Assembly (NCBI GenBank): GCA_009760855.2
Contig: WPIO01000103.1
Coordinates: 422,001-486,000, forward strand
Length of the DNA: 64,000 nucleotides
Origin: Cristatella mucedo
Lineage: Eukaryota > Bryozoa > Phylactolaemata > Cristatellidae
Direction of reading: 5' to 3'
Position 1 is the first letter of the stretch; each line of letters begins with the position of its first letter. Positions 57,101 through 64,000 of the stretch are shown here, piece by piece. The notes under the pieces are model-generated. The model was not told the DNA's origin. It was given only the letters and a program-made list of their open reading frames with translations, and did no database searches. The translations under genes were made by a program, and so were the position numbers.

Positions 57101-57423
57101 ACGACCCGGCTGACGATGGGGAAGAAGAAGACATCGAGTTGCCGAAAGGTGCTAACGATGACGATGTGGACCCGAACGCATATCAGAATGATGAAGATGA
57201 GGATGCTGCCAACAATAAAGCCGACGAGGTCGGTCTCGAAGGCGACGAACAAGCAGGCGTAGGAGACCGTGGCGATGCCGACGCTGACGCTGATCAAGGC
57301 GCCGATGATGAGGGTGCAGATGATGACAACGTTCGCGATCGAGGAGACGACAATGACCTGGCAAATGACGACGGTCCGCCTGCGGAGCAGGATGCTGACG
57401 CGCCTCCAGATGACAATAAGTAG
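40454..57423 (+). CDS. GOLIM4/GOLM1-like type II Golgi membrane protein (7 coding exons, 732 aa)
   Basis: Exons 40454-40834, 49428-49482, 51249-51279, 53732-53950, 54310-54958, 55127-55649 and 57083-57423 join with consistent phase (0, 1, 2, 2, 0, 1) to 2199 nt. The product has about 20 cytosolic residues, one membrane segment (about 21-40, IVTCLVVVLAVVYSAHSYW) and a coiled coil (about 45-230) with Cys at 92, 99, 117, 127, 137 and 144. A folded-looking short segment follows (LLKSGQSPIDVMLALGFRRS, SGFGADSIPAIDAG), then a Gln-rich region (about 300-560) of QSQVD, QSQEN and QQSPGD repeats, and an Asp/Glu/Asn-rich end. This order of parts is that of GPP130/GOLIM4 and GP73/GOLM1, proteins that cycle between Golgi and endosomes. 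Sequence identity is too low by eye to choose between them. Intron 5 is a SINE. The ATG at 40454 is chosen because residues before it are unlike the family and lack an ATG. Confidence 0.85.
41560..42735 (+). mobile_element. LINE A 3' half
   Basis: It contains SSVLGPVLF-like RT sequence, YADDTQFYL near 41680, LLVMGKPSVIQKWERLTLK, SARNLGVMFQRD and FGDRAFSSYAPKAW remains, then the 3' UTR, stem-loop and (ATT)n. Frameshifts are present. Confidence 0.92.
42736..44283. other. intron stretch, nothing firmly recognised
   Basis: Frame 43156-43404 reads PAHESPFGLAPLGSVGDRVE and YYPLMQKDATWDSWAY, which is less biased than a chance frame, but I cannot assign it. Confidence 0.3.
44284..46620 (-). mobile_element. 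LINE B, longest copy, with reverse transcriptase remains
   Basis: The minus frame 45743-45303 reads LLDLSAAFDTIHHDVLLEGL (RT box A) and GVPQGSVLGPLLFSIYTQ. The active-site box reads NADDTQLY, where YADD is expected. Frame 44867-44331 gives AARLVFKSQRFKHVSTLLQE, RIQSKVLTLTHKACHGLAPP and the C terminus. Several frameshifts and stops and the altered active site make it inactive. Confidence 0.93.
46551..46595. repeat. near-perfect palindrome, 20-bp arms, 5-nt loop
   Basis: ATCTGTTTGTGGTGCAGATC, AAGAA, then its reverse complement with one mismatch. It lies at the 5' edge of the LINE B copy. Confidence 0.93.
46869..46939. repeat. (CT)n microsatellite
   Basis: About 70 bp of CT with two interruptions. 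Confidence 0.97.
46940..47691 (+). other. intron stretch, nothing recognised
   Basis: Shadow frames on both strands only. Confidence 0.35.
47692..47835 (+). mobile_element. SINE B
   Basis: GGTTCAGGTGCTCACCCTGA, GGTCGTGGGCTCGAGCCCC and TTAAGTTCTCTTGGGGCGCT are the head, B-box-like and tail parts. Confidence 0.92.
47960..48088 (+). mobile_element. LINE B 3' tail with (ACATT)n
   Basis: GTGCGCTATACAAAACTCTC, GACTTTGTGGAGTTACTGAC and ACATT units at the end define the LINE B 3' terminus. Confidence 0.9.
48711..48902 (+). mobile_element. LINE B 3' tail
   Basis: AACTGCTCTCCTGACTCTGC to GGCTTTGTGGAGTTACAGAC, ending in ACATTGCATTACATT. Confidence 0.88.
48903..49004 (+). mobile_element. SINE B remnant
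   Basis: GAGCTCGAGCCCTTCGGCAT and TTAAGGTCTCTTAAGGTGCT are diverged SINE B parts. Confidence 0.6.
49428..49482 (+). CDS. Golgi membrane protein exon 2 (residues 128-145 plus one base)
   Basis: Acceptor tcgtttgtag and donor gtgagc flank SNLRQQDEACSTQLQACS. It continues the coiled coil and its Cys spacing, and supplies exactly the phase change (0 to 1) that exons 1 and 3 require. Confidence 0.8.
49760..50220 (-). mobile_element. LINE A 3' remnant
   Basis: AATCTAATCTCTTTCTAGGT, then diverged 3' UTR and C-terminal coding remains in reverse complement. Confidence 0.6.
50238..50323. repeat. perfect 39-bp-arm palindrome made of SINE 3' sequence
   Basis: Arms 50238-50276 and 50285-50323 are exact reverse complements around an 8-nt loop (GCAAGCGA). 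Each arm is the SINE segment GACAGCCGTTAAGGCTCTTC and its flank, so one SINE 3' half is present head to head. Confidence 0.97.
50332..50402 (-). mobile_element. SINE A2 fragment
   Basis: GGGCTCGAACCCACGACTTG is the reversed B-box region. Confidence 0.7.
50417..50449. repeat. perfect palindrome, 15-bp arms, 3-nt loop
   Basis: GATGGAGCTGAGGGA, ATA, then the exact reverse complement. Confidence 0.95.
50455..50665 (-). mobile_element. LINE A fragment
   Basis: The minus frame reads ERHSCHITPLLSDLHAGLLW and NSLLAYL remains of the LINE A C terminus. Confidence 0.8.
50693..50860 (+). mobile_element. tRNA-derived SINE (A2 group)
   Basis: GGATTCGACTCCTGCGGAGC is B-box-like. The GCAATTGTATATTGCCTGCT part mirrors SINE A's GCGATTCTATATCGCCACTG. 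Confidence 0.65.
50972..51154. repeat. compound purine microsatellite (GAAA, GGGA, GA)
   Basis: GAAAGAGA units, about 11 GGGA units and then about 35 GA units. Confidence 0.96.
51249..51279 (+). CDS. Golgi membrane protein exon 3 (residues 147-155, micro-exon)
   Basis: Only 31 nt: acceptor cttgtag, RVAELSTNL, donor gtacgt. It enters in phase 1 and leaves in phase 2, and joins exon 4 as a continuous coiled coil (LSTNLSTATSQIAEL). Confidence 0.8.
52443..52552. repeat. CT-rich low complexity with GTCT units
   Basis: Irregular CTCT and TGTCTGTC tract. Confidence 0.9.
53440..53588 (+). mobile_element. SINE A, diverged
   Basis: TTCACGACCTTCAGTCCCGA, GGTTCGAATCC (intact B box) and GCTATACAAAAGGAGCCTGT. 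Confidence 0.85.
53732..53950 (+). CDS. Golgi membrane protein exon 4 (residues 157-228 plus two bases)
   Basis: Acceptor atttgctgcag and donor gtaagt flank TATSQIAELHGKLKQQEQ, the end of the coiled coil, and SPIDVMLALGFRRS. Confidence 0.92.
54014..54110. repeat. short tandem repeats (GCTCGGCAAAGATG units)
   Basis: GATGTGCCAGCGCTCGGCAA alternates with GATGCGCCCGGGCTCGGCAA. It is intronic. The Ser/Pro/Ala frames through it on the minus strand are repeat artefacts. Confidence 0.9.
54310..54958 (+). CDS. Golgi membrane protein exon 5 (residues 230-445)
   Basis: Acceptor tttaattgcag completes Asp229. The exon encodes LLGWVQHQPSPLRSGFGADS, an ELRDRIQSLRSR helix, a polar linker and then the first Gln-rich array with QSQVD/QSQEN/QSQGN units of about 21 nt. 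It ends CAAGGG|gtaagg in phase 0, where the SINE begins. Confidence 0.9.
54959..55126 (+). mobile_element. SINE A copy forming intron 5 of the Golgi membrane protein gene
   Basis: Starting at GTAAGGTGGTTGCTTTCACG, it follows SINE A through the CGACCTCGGTCCCGAGGTCG hairpin, the B box GGGTTCGATTCC and the end GGCTGTTTAATCAACTAGG with a (TTTA)n tail, then ATCAG of the host repeat. First bases gtaagg and last bases tatcag are a donor and an acceptor. The two flanking exons are in the same frame when its 168 nt are removed. If retained, translation stops at 55096. Confidence 0.9.
55127..55649 (+). CDS. Golgi membrane protein exon 6 (residues 446-619 plus one base)
   Basis: It begins with about ten QQQQ(Q)SPGD units, a different subtype from the repeats before the SINE. 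It moves to Gln/Pro-rich sequence and a less biased end (NADVPGPQNDGVGDRSQVNN, EGKGDLDNGEEEAGQNQ). Donor is gtaacg, phase 1. Confidence 0.88.
56381..56450 (-). pseudogene. decayed tRNA or tRNA-like element
   Basis: The minus strand has an intact A box (TAGCTCAATCGGTGGAG) and an anticodon-arm-like CTGGGGACCCATAAAACCCAG. Its B box is ruined (GGTTACAAAATCGACTCC), so the T arm cannot form properly. Confidence 0.6.
56777..56912 (+). mobile_element. SINE B
   Basis: GGCCCAGTGGTTAAGGTACT, GGTCGTGGGCTCGAGCCCG and AGATTTAAGTTCTCTTAGGG. Confidence 0.92.
57083..57423 (+). CDS. Golgi membrane protein exon 7 (residues 621-732 and stop)
   Basis: Acceptor gtgattcaag completes Gly620. It encodes a strongly acidic C terminus starting YEDANNDPADDGEEEDIELP and rich in DD, DE and AD pairs, ending DAPPDDNK-TAG. 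An acidic luminal end is typical of GOLIM4 and GOLM1. Confidence 0.92.
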
Positions 57424-57979
57424 ACCTTACTGTTGTAGGCAGACTGTTGGCGTCCTCTTTGACCAGATTCATACTCACCACTACGTGCAAAGTCGGGTTC
57501 GGATATCTTCGTGCCGAATCGCTTTCTTTTAATGCTTCTTTCAATCTCTATTTAGTCTTTTCTGCTGCCTAAAACAATCATGAAAGATCTATCAGCGCCC
57601 ACTGTGTTACTGCTGCCCGACTCGAATCTGTCACAAGCTATGCTCTTGCAGCTCTCGTGTCTCCAGTGGCTGCCCAGGTTGTGGTCTGTCATTGCAAATA
57701 ACTTTGGTTTGGCTTTGACGACCAGGAGAGCAATGGTCGCTTCACTTCACTTGCACTTTTTTCCGATTGCTGCCGTGCCCCAGAATCTCATGCGCTAGGC
57801 CTTCATCAAAAAACAAGGCCAGTAAAACTTCGCAGCCATGAGACACTGCTACTATGACATTCCATTCTTTATCATCACCGCAGGGTTTCTACGTTTTTAC
57901 TACTTGCTCTCGTGTGTGTACATTCCATTTTAATAGTCAAGCTTGATTTGAAATGATTACCCTTGCACAGGGCAATGTC
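57424..57979 (+). other. probable 3' untranslated region
   Basis: It follows the stop codon and contains only short shadow frames. It ends at a polyadenylation hexamer. Confidence 0.45.
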
Positions 57980-57985
57980 AATAAA
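57980..57985 (+). promoter_or_regulatory. possible polyadenylation signal AATAAA
   Basis: It lies 557 nt after the stop codon of the Golgi membrane protein gene, in an AT-rich context with a TTTGTG stretch just after it. Confidence 0.45.
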
Positions 57986-58949
57986 TTTGTGCTAAGCGTA
58001 CTCACGGCTAGACAAAACTGTTAGGAATGCTCGGCTTCAGGGATCGCTGGTCACGCCCACTTGTCGTCAGTAGTGCCCACACCTGGCAACAGCTGCATGA
58101 ACTTGCTGCTCTACCGCATAACCATGAAACGCGGGTGCTGACACTTTCTGCTCTGGTAGATTAAGGAAATAATATTGCTGTTCAAGCTGAGGCAGCCGTG
58201 AAACAAAGCGGAAGTGCAGGCAGTACTCAGGATGGGATCGCGTGACTTCTGTCTGATCAAGATCAGATTCCTCGATACCTGGTTTCAGCCAAATGGCTCG
58301 ATGGCAAAACAAGTGCTCGGAAAACCGTGTAATCCATGCAGCTAAAATGAGTTCTCTCGAGACTCGACAAGTATACTTACGATACTGCCGATTGGTTAGC
58401 AGGTAAGACAAGTGCACAGATTGTAAAGCAGGCGTTCAAAAGGCTCCTCAGGTATCTTTAGTGAGCAAATGGTCCAAAGTGAATTCTTGGTAGGTCCGGA
58501 GCGGATTAAATTAATCGGTCGGAAATTAGGCGTTTATCAATTCCTCTCGAGCATATTTACGAAACCGCATAACCTTGAAGGCAAGAGAAGGATTGGGGCG
58601 ATGTTGTCATTAGACGATTCCAATATATTTTGATGTTCAAGACGCTAGCGAGCTGCAGCAGCCTTCTCAGGTGATTAAGGTATGCCTAGCAATTCGGGAA
58701 GCCTGCCATCGGTAGCCATGTCTGAGGCTGGTTATTATGAGTTCGGTGATGTAGGCAAAAGTGGGTCGGTACCGCGAAGAAACGGCAGAAAGTCTTCAGA
58801 TGGGTTCTGACTTTTAGGTTTCATCCGAAAAAATGAATTTAGCTGGACAAATGAGTGCAGTGTTTTGACAATGGATAACCTAGTGGAACGACATGTAAGA
58901 TCACTGATGGCTCCAACAAAGCTGGTGTAACAGTGTCTTTATATAACGT
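57986..58949. other. intergenic, nothing recognised
   Basis: The 116-codon minus frame at 58067-58417 has no known domain. Confidence 0.35.
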
Positions 58950-59078
58950 GCTGAAGAGCCGTTGGTACCACCATTCCGGCTTGCAGTAGGCAATTCAAAA
59001 CGTACTGCTTCAGGGCTCGAACCCACGACCTGGGTCATAAACTGGGAGCATCTTACCCCCAAGTGTGTGCCGTGAGGT
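58950..59078 (-). mobile_element. SINE A2
   Basis: GGGCTCGAACCCACGACCTG is the reversed B-box region, with head-like TGTGTGCCGTGAGGT at its end. Confidence 0.7.
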
Positions 59079-59612
59079 CTCAAGCTTGCTGGTCAGCAAA
59101 CGTAGAGCCGTTGCTGTAAGAGTATCAATTTTTAACTTTTTGTGACTGACGAATACAAATAATCGCTGTCCTTGAAACATTTGCTTGTTTAACGTGAGTC
59201 GGCTACGCTATGGCCAGGCTGCTGGAAACACATTTTTCGACAAGTGGTAGTGAAGAGCAGCCGGTGTTGGAGAATCTGCTTCTAGGAATTCAAAAATTTG
59301 CGATGGTTTCCAAAAAATTGTAACAGCATTATGTACGTCTAACTTTATAATAAGGAGCGACAGTCGAGTGTGGTTTCTTTTTCGGTGGAGAAGTCGGGGA
59401 CTTCAAGGGCGAACTCTATTTGCTAACTGAATATAATCAACGTAAGCATGACTTTCTTTGTGATTTTGCGCAGGCAAATTTTAGAAAACACTCATTAGGT
59501 TTGATGGAATAAAATGATCAAACTTTCTCATGTTCATCATGGCACAAATGGCCGTGAGATTTCTGAGCACTGACCACAATTTGCCCTAGCATTGCAAATA
59601 CAAAAAAATGCA
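59079..59612. other. AT-rich intergenic, nothing recognised
   Basis: No frame or RNA of note. Confidence 0.4.
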
Positions 59613-59775
59613 AGCTGATTTAACAGCCTCTTTTGTATAGCGACAGAAGAGCCTTTGCGGCTGCCGCCACCGCTTGCAGTGGCATTATAGGATCGCCCAC
59701 TGCAGGATTCAAACCCGCGACCTCGGGACCGAGGCCGTGAAAAGAATGCGCATTACCTAGGGTGCCATCGCGGCT
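59613..59775 (-). mobile_element. SINE A, near full length
   Basis: The reverse complement runs from GCCGCGATGGCACCCTAGG, through the CGGCCTCGGTCCCGAGGTCG hairpin, to GAGGCTGTTAAATCAGCT. Confidence 0.92.
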
Positions 59776-60339
59776 CAAATGAGCACTCATATCCAACCGG
59801 TGGCTGCACTTTCGGCGTCTGATCGTCCCCACTGTTTCTTTACACTCAACGTTCAGAACAGAAGGAAGCTAACGAATACATCTTCATACAATTAATCAAT
59901 TGACGAATGCATTACCAAACTCACGACTGCCGATGCAGACTAGCGGGCTGGAGGCTTACAAAAACTCGACTAGTCCTCTAGCTGTGCCCCCCCCCTTGTA
60001 CCCCGTGACCGCAACTTGCCGAAGACCCGACGCTTCCGCTAAAAAAAGTTTCCTAACGGCAAGCCGTAACAAAGACTGCATCGTGCAGGCGGTAAGTAGC
60101 CTCAGGCTCTTACTATCCAGCGGGCGTGTCTCGCTCGCAGTCAGTCGCAGGTGCGAGAGATGACGTGGTGCCACTTCCGCCTGCTCCAAGCCAAACGTCT
60201 GCCACTTTCATTTGCCTGCGCCTCGACTAGTACAAATAGGGGGTACATCAAGCGGCACGCCTGCAAATGGCGGGCGGCTTTTCGAAACTGCTTCCCCATT
60301 CTCATTTCTCTTCCTGCCGGCCTTCCTCTGCCGTGTCCT
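59776..60339. other. intergenic, nothing firmly recognised
   Basis: Opposed frames of 77-87 codons near 59900-60190 lack family resemblance. Confidence 0.3.
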
Positions 60340-60771
60340 ACATGATCAGCTTAAAGCTGACGAAAAGTGCCCGCGCCTGTCGCTCTTTCGCTTCTTGACC
60401 AATCAATTTAGTTTTGAATGTGAGCGTATGGAGACCGTGCCTTTAGTTCGTATTCATTCGTATGCTCACAAAGCCTGGAATTCACTCACGACTCGTGTCG
60501 CGAAAGAAACTAAAAACGCATCTTTATCGCAGCATTTAGTGGGTCCACGTGATTCGTCCTTTGCGTGCTTATGCGTGCTGACGCGGTGCATGCTGCGACT
60601 GACCACGCTTGCATGCTGACTCTGTGCATGTCCACCTAACGATGTTATTCTGGTTGTTTATTGAGCATGCTACCACTAACCATTCAATCGAACTTTCTTT
60701 GCAGCAATGTAAAGCACCTAGAAGGAGATTGGGTTCTGAGGGCGCTATATCAAATGCATTATTATTATTAT
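60340..60771 (+). mobile_element. LINE A 3' end
   Basis: It carries remains of SYAHKAWNSLTTRVAKE and GPRDSSFACLCVLTRCMLRL, the 3' UTR repeats, the stem-loop and the (ATT)n tail. Confidence 0.88.
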
Positions 60772-61500
60772 TGTACCCAGGCTGGGTTCGGTTGGCTGGA
60801 ACCGGGCGGCTATAATGAGGGTAAGGGTCACCGGCTAGGCCGGGGTCGGACCTACGGCATGGCCGGATGTGCGGTGACGCGAGGTCACCGGGGCTCTTGG
60901 GTAAGAGAGGTTGGCCGAGTAAGTCGTGGTGATGGAGGCTCCCTGTCTCGCCGAGTTATGCACCTCAATGGTTGCAGGCGTGCTCCGGCGATGCGGCCAC
61001 GCACGCAAGGTGACGAGTAGCCAAGGCCCGAGCGGGGCTGGATAGCACGCTCGTTGTTGAGACTTGTATATTCCGCGTTCCCCGTGTAGCATGTTCGCGA
61101 CCCCCAGTGTTATGGCGTCTTTCGGCAGAAGCTCTCGACTGTCGTGGACGTCTGCTCCGTCTATCCCAGAATACTCAGCTAGCCGGGTCTTGTGCGGCGT
61201 ATGCTTGTACTGGTGAGGCGGAGGCCGGCGATGGTGTGACGGTGGAAGCCGACTGACCAACTGACACGTTTGTTCGCGCTTGCTGCGTCGTCTTGCGCCC
61301 CTATAGTGTACTTTGCTTAGGACCCTCTCCGTAGAATTGTTTAGTTCGCCTGTTGTTGTTGGCGCATGCGTTATTATAAAGAGGTCTAACCTGACTGCCG
61401 CTCGTCTTACCCTAGCTCCGCGGCATGGCGAGCGGCAGCGTGGCCGGAGTATGGTGGGGTTTGGCGGGAAATAGCCTCTGACCCCTGGAACTCGGCTACA
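60772..61500 (+). mobile_element. putative solo LTR inside the LINE A tail
   Basis: The 729-bp GC-rich block starts TGTACCCAGG and ends CTCGGCTACA, so it has TG...CA ends within TGTA/TACA. TTAT flanks it on both sides (60768-60771, 61501-61504). A TATAAAG box lies at 61375-61381. No coding sequence is present. Size, ends and target duplication fit a Ty3/Gypsy-like solo LTR, but TTAT could also come from the ATT-rich tail itself. Confidence 0.65.
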
Positions 61501-61611
61501 TTATTATATAGCAGCGACGTATTGCGACAACGTACAGCGACAATGCGCAAAAGCAAACTGTTGGTCAGTATGTAAATGCACCATGCATTGTGTGCAAGAC
61601 TACCCGTGACA

Positions 61612-62098
61612 TAATGTAATGTAATGTATCTCCGTCAGTAACTCCTCAAAGTAATAAAGACCATGTGGGTGTTACGCAGGAGAGTTTTGTATAGCGCACT
61701 CACAGCCTAAGCGGCTTTCGGTACGCATTCGGTAGCCAACAGACTTCGTCTCACGCAACAAAGAGAAAGTGGGAAGCATAGCAGAGTCAGGAGAGCAGTT
61801 GAGGTAGTGAGTAGCATAGAAGTAGCAGTTCAGGACCGCTGAAAAAGATGTGCCATAGTCGGCAGTTGGAGAGTAGATGTCGTTGCGTAAGAATTGTGGA
61901 AGCGAGTTCCACATTCTAGGACCTGCAGAGCTAAAGCTTCTGTCGCACTATGTCTTTAAGCGGAGGAATGGGACAGCTAATTTATTGTCCACACAGGACC
62001 TGAGGGCGCGAACAGGCTGAAACTGATGCCGCAGTTCAGCTAGGTACGAAGGAGCCAAGCCGTGGCGAGCCTTGTGGGTCAGCGTAAGAACTTTCAAA
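61612..62098 (-). mobile_element. LINE B 3' portion
   Basis: The reverse complement gives SFSAVLNCYFYATHYLNCSP, LTHKARHGLAPSYLAELRHQ and the ACATT-type tail at 61612-61625. Confidence 0.92.
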
Positions 62099-62942
62099 GC
62101 ACTCTTTTTTCTTTTATTTTTTACTGCAAAGCGGCGCATTTTTGACAGATAGCTCTAGGGCTTTTGGCAGCAGTGTCCGAGACAGCATTTCCGGTACCCT
62201 AGGCTTCGTGGCGGTGCGTCCGCACTTTCCCCGCAAGTTGCATTCTTCGGCTGACGGTAGCTCAATCGTGAGCAGGTTTCATGCTGCATCCGAGCAAATC
62301 CATTTTTTCATGAGCTCGGAGTGCAATTTGTTGGGAAAATGCCGATGATTCTAATTAATCAATCGCCAATACCAAACGCAAGAGCATCTAGCCGCCGTGT
62401 CCAGTCGCGACCAACCATGTGCTGTGACTTTCGAACTCCGATCGGAGAAATGCTGGCCGCAGCACGTGCGTCGTCGGCGCCACTGTCCCTTCTGTCAATG
62501 GATATCGAAGTTCGCGTGCTCAGCGCTGCATCGAAGCTCATTGGTCTCGCGGCCCGAGCCGTTGAGCAGAGGCGTTGGCTGATACGTGGCAATCGGTGAA
62601 ATCAGTTCGTGACGGATTCAATGAATTCCTGAATGTGCAATCGCGAATTTTGTTTGCTATCGCTGCCCGATGTCCTTCTAATTCGGTTGTGCTATCGCGA
62701 GTATAGTGACCCCATCTGGTCATTTAGGTGAATTCAAGCACCTGTCTCTATCTTGGATAATTTTAGCAGGACTATTCTATAGCACATTCAAAACTGCATC
62801 GGATGTATGAAGCCAACGGAAACATACCTTACCGGTTGCATAGATACAGTTTGCCTAACGTCCACGATTGAAGTGTAATTATGCTAACGATGTCCGGTAA
62901 TGTTGGATTCCAGTCATAGAGGTCAAGAACTGACTTTAATCA
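62099..62942. other. intergenic, small unassigned frames
   Basis: The plus frame 62321-62599 (GEMLAAARASSAPLSLLSMD) and its minus counterpart are moderately complex, but have no splice or homology support. Confidence 0.3.
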
Positions 62943-63345
62943 CATGATAATAATATATTTTTATCGCGCCCTCAGAGAGCTTATTTTCTCTTTCTAGTCA
63001 CTTTTCATGCGCTGTAAAGAACGCATGATCTAATGGTTAGTAATAAAATGCTCAATGTTAATAAGCACAAGATGGTTAGAGGTGACAAGCACAGGGTCAG
63101 CATGCAAATATGGCTAGTGGCAACATATACAGTGTCAGCACGCATAAGCACAGTAAGAACGAATCCCACGGACTCACTAAATGCTGCGATTAATAGGTGT
63201 TTTAGCTTCTTTTTAACAGTCAAGTCAGGAGACGTCGCTACGTCAGTCGGGAGTGAGGTCAAGACTTTAGAAGCACACAAACTAAAGGCACGGTCTCTAA
63301 AGGATTTGAAGTTGTTACTTAAGTAGCTAAGCGGTTTCATTCAAA
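62943..63345 (-). mobile_element. LINE A 3' portion
   Basis: AATAATATATTTTTATCGCG tail in reverse complement, 3' UTR, and NFKSFRDRAFSLCASKVLTS from the C terminus. Confidence 0.88.
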
Positions 63346-64000
63346 AAATTTGTCACCGATCCTAATGCCTCGCTGTCTGTTTTCCCCGATCTTATCGTAA
63401 GGCACTCGTCACTCCGACCTGCCTCGTCTTTTCTACAAAATGCTTCTTAATTCGGAAAGTTGGCTACCGTCTTCTCGCCGAATGCCCTTGGGATCTGTGT
63501 ACGCTGTAGAAAACTCTTCAGCGAAGCGATGCGCCTAGTCATTGTGAATCTGCGCCGTTACTGAATGCAAAACATGTACACACTTCGCAATTGCGAGCGG
63601 ACCTCGATTGAATAAGGAATCTTGAATACCCGGGATTCACTTTACGGTTGTAAGGGAGGCCTCCCGTGTCACCTTCTGATGCGGGATTTTCACTGATCGG
63701 CTTTAAATCCACAAACCACAAGCTGTTTTCAAATTTTTCTTCCTTTTTTATTCATCTCGTATCTGTTGGCTTAATTCGAGTTATAAGTGCGTCGCGTATT
63801 TCAAATTGAAGACAATCGGCGATCGACACTTTCTTGTCAGTAGGACCGAGGCTCTGGAACTAGCTGTCACACTCTCGTCCAAGCAGACACCCTAGCCTGT
63901 AACGATGCCGCTTCTGGCCATGTTAATGACGACAGTAAGTTCACGCTTTCTTACAGCAGCAGGCGCAGAGCACAGGCTAGCAGGAGAAGGGCGAGAAGCA
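63346..64000. other. right edge, little recognised
   Basis: AGGACCGAGGCTCTGGAAC near 63842 resembles the GPRLWN block of LINE B, so an old LINE scrap may be present. Otherwise nothing is seen. Confidence 0.3.

Overview
The window is nuclear DNA of an invertebrate animal that I cannot place further. Genes are split by spliceosomal introns with ordinary gt...ag borders. Non-coding space is packed with (GA)n microsatellites, CR1/L2-type LINE fragments and tRNA-derived SINEs. One eukaryotic initiator tRNA is present. Nothing looks prokaryotic, viral or organellar.

Two complete protein genes can be assembled by reading exons across splice sites with consistent phase. The first (about 8590-31964, + strand) is COG7, a lobe-B subunit of the conserved oligomeric Golgi tethering complex. 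It has 20 exons and 784 residues, against about 770 in human, and is conserved from the N terminus to the last helix. The second (40454-57423, + strand) is a 732-residue type II Golgi-like membrane protein of the GOLIM4/GOLM1 kind in 7 coding exons. It has a short cytosolic tail, one membrane segment, a Cys-spaced coiled coil, a long Gln-rich repeat region and an Asp/Glu-rich C terminus. Both products would act in the Golgi, COG7 as a peripheral tether subunit and the second as an integral protein of the kind that cycles there. The shared direction and theme may be chance. A probable N-terminal exon of a third, unidentified Ala/Gln-rich protein lies on the minus strand at 3569-3974.

Layout: 1-8.1 kb holds a GA array, an ACT array, a LINE with a nested SINE, the minus-strand exon and the initiator tRNA-Met. 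8.1-8.6 kb holds an 84-bp tandem repeat and the likely COG7 promoter and start. 8.6-32 kb is COG7 with repeat-filled introns. 32-40.4 kb is intergenic, with a LINE interrupted by a 1.24-kb insertion. 40.4-57.4 kb is the Golgi membrane protein gene. 57.4-64 kb holds its 3' region, a solo LTR inside a LINE tail, and more LINE pieces.

The most interesting observation is that intron 5 of the Golgi membrane protein gene (54959-55126) is itself a copy of the dispersed tRNA-derived SINE. It sits inside the Gln-rich coding repeat. The SINE head supplies the 5' splice site, and its T-rich tail plus a CAG of the host repeat supplies the 3' splice site. Removing it keeps the frame exactly, so this looks like a recent intron born from a SINE. 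Other notable signals are a set of perfect short-loop palindromes, a SINE family that shares its 3' stem-loop with the local LINE, and two insertions flanked by target-site duplications.
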